From Bacteroidales bacterium (GTDB taxonomy: Bacteria > Bacteroidota > Bacteroidia > Bacteroidales > UBA932), in the NCBI GenBank assembly GCA_017651785.1, contig JAGCCD010000185.1:1-22010 (forward strand): 22,010 nt of DNA, given 5' to 3'. Shown piece after piece: positions 21,244-22,010 of this stretch. The notes under the pieces are model-generated. The model searched no databases. It saw only the letters and a program-made list of their open reading frames with translations, and was not told the DNA's origin. Both the position numbers and the translations under genes were made by a program. Within the stretch, counting starts at the first letter, position 1; each line of letters starts with the position of its first letter.

Positions 21244-22010
21244 CGGCGCGGCCTGTCCATACCCTGCGGATGACGGTCCTGTGACATAAGTGCCGAAAGG
21301 GCCGGCTTCAAAAGCCTGTCTGCAGGTACTCTGATACTTTGAAGCGGTTCCCGGTTGTCTATTCCAAAGCGACCGGGAGCCCTTTGTATAAGGGCGAGCC
21401 CAAGGCCTTCAAATACAATCACGCCGTCTTCTATGAAGTCTGGCGCCGGAGCCTCTCCCAGAGTCCTGAGGTACGAGCCGTCTTCTTCGTGCAAAGTGAT
21501 GACGACCTTGAGGGGAGTGCCGTGCTCGTTCACGTCGTCTTCCATAGAAGGCTCTCCGGATTCGGCCTCCTCCAGATTAAGGTACACGGTGCGTCTCCCG
21601 GTGGGGCCCCAGTATATTTCTTCATCTCCCTCCATCTTGTAGAAGGGGGAGTCGAACCTGTCTACAAAGTGGCCCACAAGTATGTCCGAGAAGGTTATTT
21701 CTATGTCGTCGCCTCTCTTTGACGTTTTGCAGTTCACTACGTCTCCCATCATGAACGGATGCTGGAAGATGGGGTTCCTCATAGCATCCGTAAGCCTTCG
21801 AACTGCTCTCCTGTCCGGCTGGGGGCGGGGGAGGTATGAATTCACGCCCACGTTTTCTCCCTCCAGGATTTCCTTCTGGCGCTTGACCCTGTAGTACGGA
21901 TCCTTGAGGCGGCTGAGGTCGTAATTTGCCAGCAGCAGGCCGGGAACCACGTTTGAATGGTCAATATTCTGCCACGAGCGCAACTTGATGCTGGAGCCGG
22001 GACGTGGCAG
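21240..22010 (-). CDS. Hypothetical protein, 5'-truncated by window edge
   Basis: The frame is open from the right edge (22010) to a TAA at 21242-21240, giving 256 visible residues; the start lies outside the window. The visible part is soluble in character, Pro/Arg/Asp-rich, and has no membrane segment. Notable stretches are YDLSRLKDPYYRVKRQKEIL, NSYLPRPQPDRRAVRRL, HPFMMGDVVNCKTSKRGDD, IYWGPTGRRTVYLNLEE, and a C-terminal GRFGIDNREPLQSIRVPADR. Codon use matches the neighbours. I do not recognise the family and offer no function. The gene converges on the DUF4837 gene with a four-base overlap. Confidence 0.75.
   Translation of the reverse strand: MPRPGSSIKLRSWQNIDHSNVVPGLLLANYDLSRLKDPYYRVKRQKEILEGENVGVNSYLPRPQPDRRAVRRLTDAMRNPIFQHPFMMGDVVNCKTSKRGDDIEITFSDILVGHFVDRFDSPFYKMEGDEEIYWGPTGRRTVYLNLEEAESGEPSMEDDVNEHGTPLKVVITLHEEDGSYLRTLGEAPAPDFIEDGVIVFEGLGLALIQRAPGRFGIDNREPLQSIRVPADRLLKPALSALMSQDRHPQGMDRPRR

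Noticed and set aside
1..22010. CRISPR arrays, tRNA or rRNA genes, insertion sequences
   Set aside because: I looked on both strands for regular repeats, clover-leaf arms and transposase motifs and saw none that hold up.

Overview
The window reads as a chromosomal segment of a member of the Bacteroidales. Three things point there: core genes of Bacteroidota type (BamA with Skp, DUF4837, a fused 2-oxoacid oxidoreductase alpha subunit), fimbrillin-like and PCMD-like surface lipoproteins, and -7 promoter boxes of the form TAnnTTTG close to start codons, with few Shine-Dalgarno sequences. Codons are GC-rich in the third position, which would suit an Alistipes-like or uncultured Bacteroidales lineage. 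That placement is a guess from style, not a measurement.

Region 1 (1-7954, + strand) is housekeeping: the 3' part of uppS (undecaprenyl diphosphate synthase), then bamA and one skp/ompH gene (outer-membrane assembly), then korA-korB (2-oxoacid:ferredoxin oxidoreductase) and gdhA (glutamate dehydrogenase). korAB and gdhA meet at 2-oxoglutarate. A strong bidirectional terminator at 7972-8007 closes the block.

Region 2 (8023-14629, - strand) is accessory and surface-related. Read from 14629 downward it holds an N-acylglucosamine 2-epimerase-family gene, a GH3 glycosidase lipoprotein three bases after it, a 302-residue lipoprotein with a duplicated domain, a previously uncounted 46-residue ORF, and a 663-residue mosaic lipoprotein whose start codon overlaps the stop of that small ORF. 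An MFS sugar porter (14681-16072) runs divergently from the epimerase. Their two -7 boxes flank a 10-bp palindrome, and the two core promoters overlap. Together these genes look like a small sugar-use locus without visible SusC/SusD genes.

Region 3 (16073-16464) is an AT-richer gap with a terminator and what may be the remains of an unidentified gene.

Region 4 (16465-21243) is housekeeping again: ruvX-def on the - strand, and divergently a short membrane protein gene, dxr (MEP isoprenoid pathway), rseP (site-2 protease) and a DUF4837 lipoprotein in a tightly overlapping + strand operon. uppS and dxr at the two ends both serve isoprenoid/undecaprenyl supply.

The window ends in the 3' part of an unrecognised - strand gene that converges on the DUF4837 gene; their stop codons share a TTAA.

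Most interesting for follow-up: the 46-residue ORF coupled to the mosaic lipoprotein, the symmetrical divergent promoter at 14637-14664, the M23-type membrane protein lacking its peptidase domain, the NAD-type cofactor residues of GdhA, and the gene remnant at 16169-16408.
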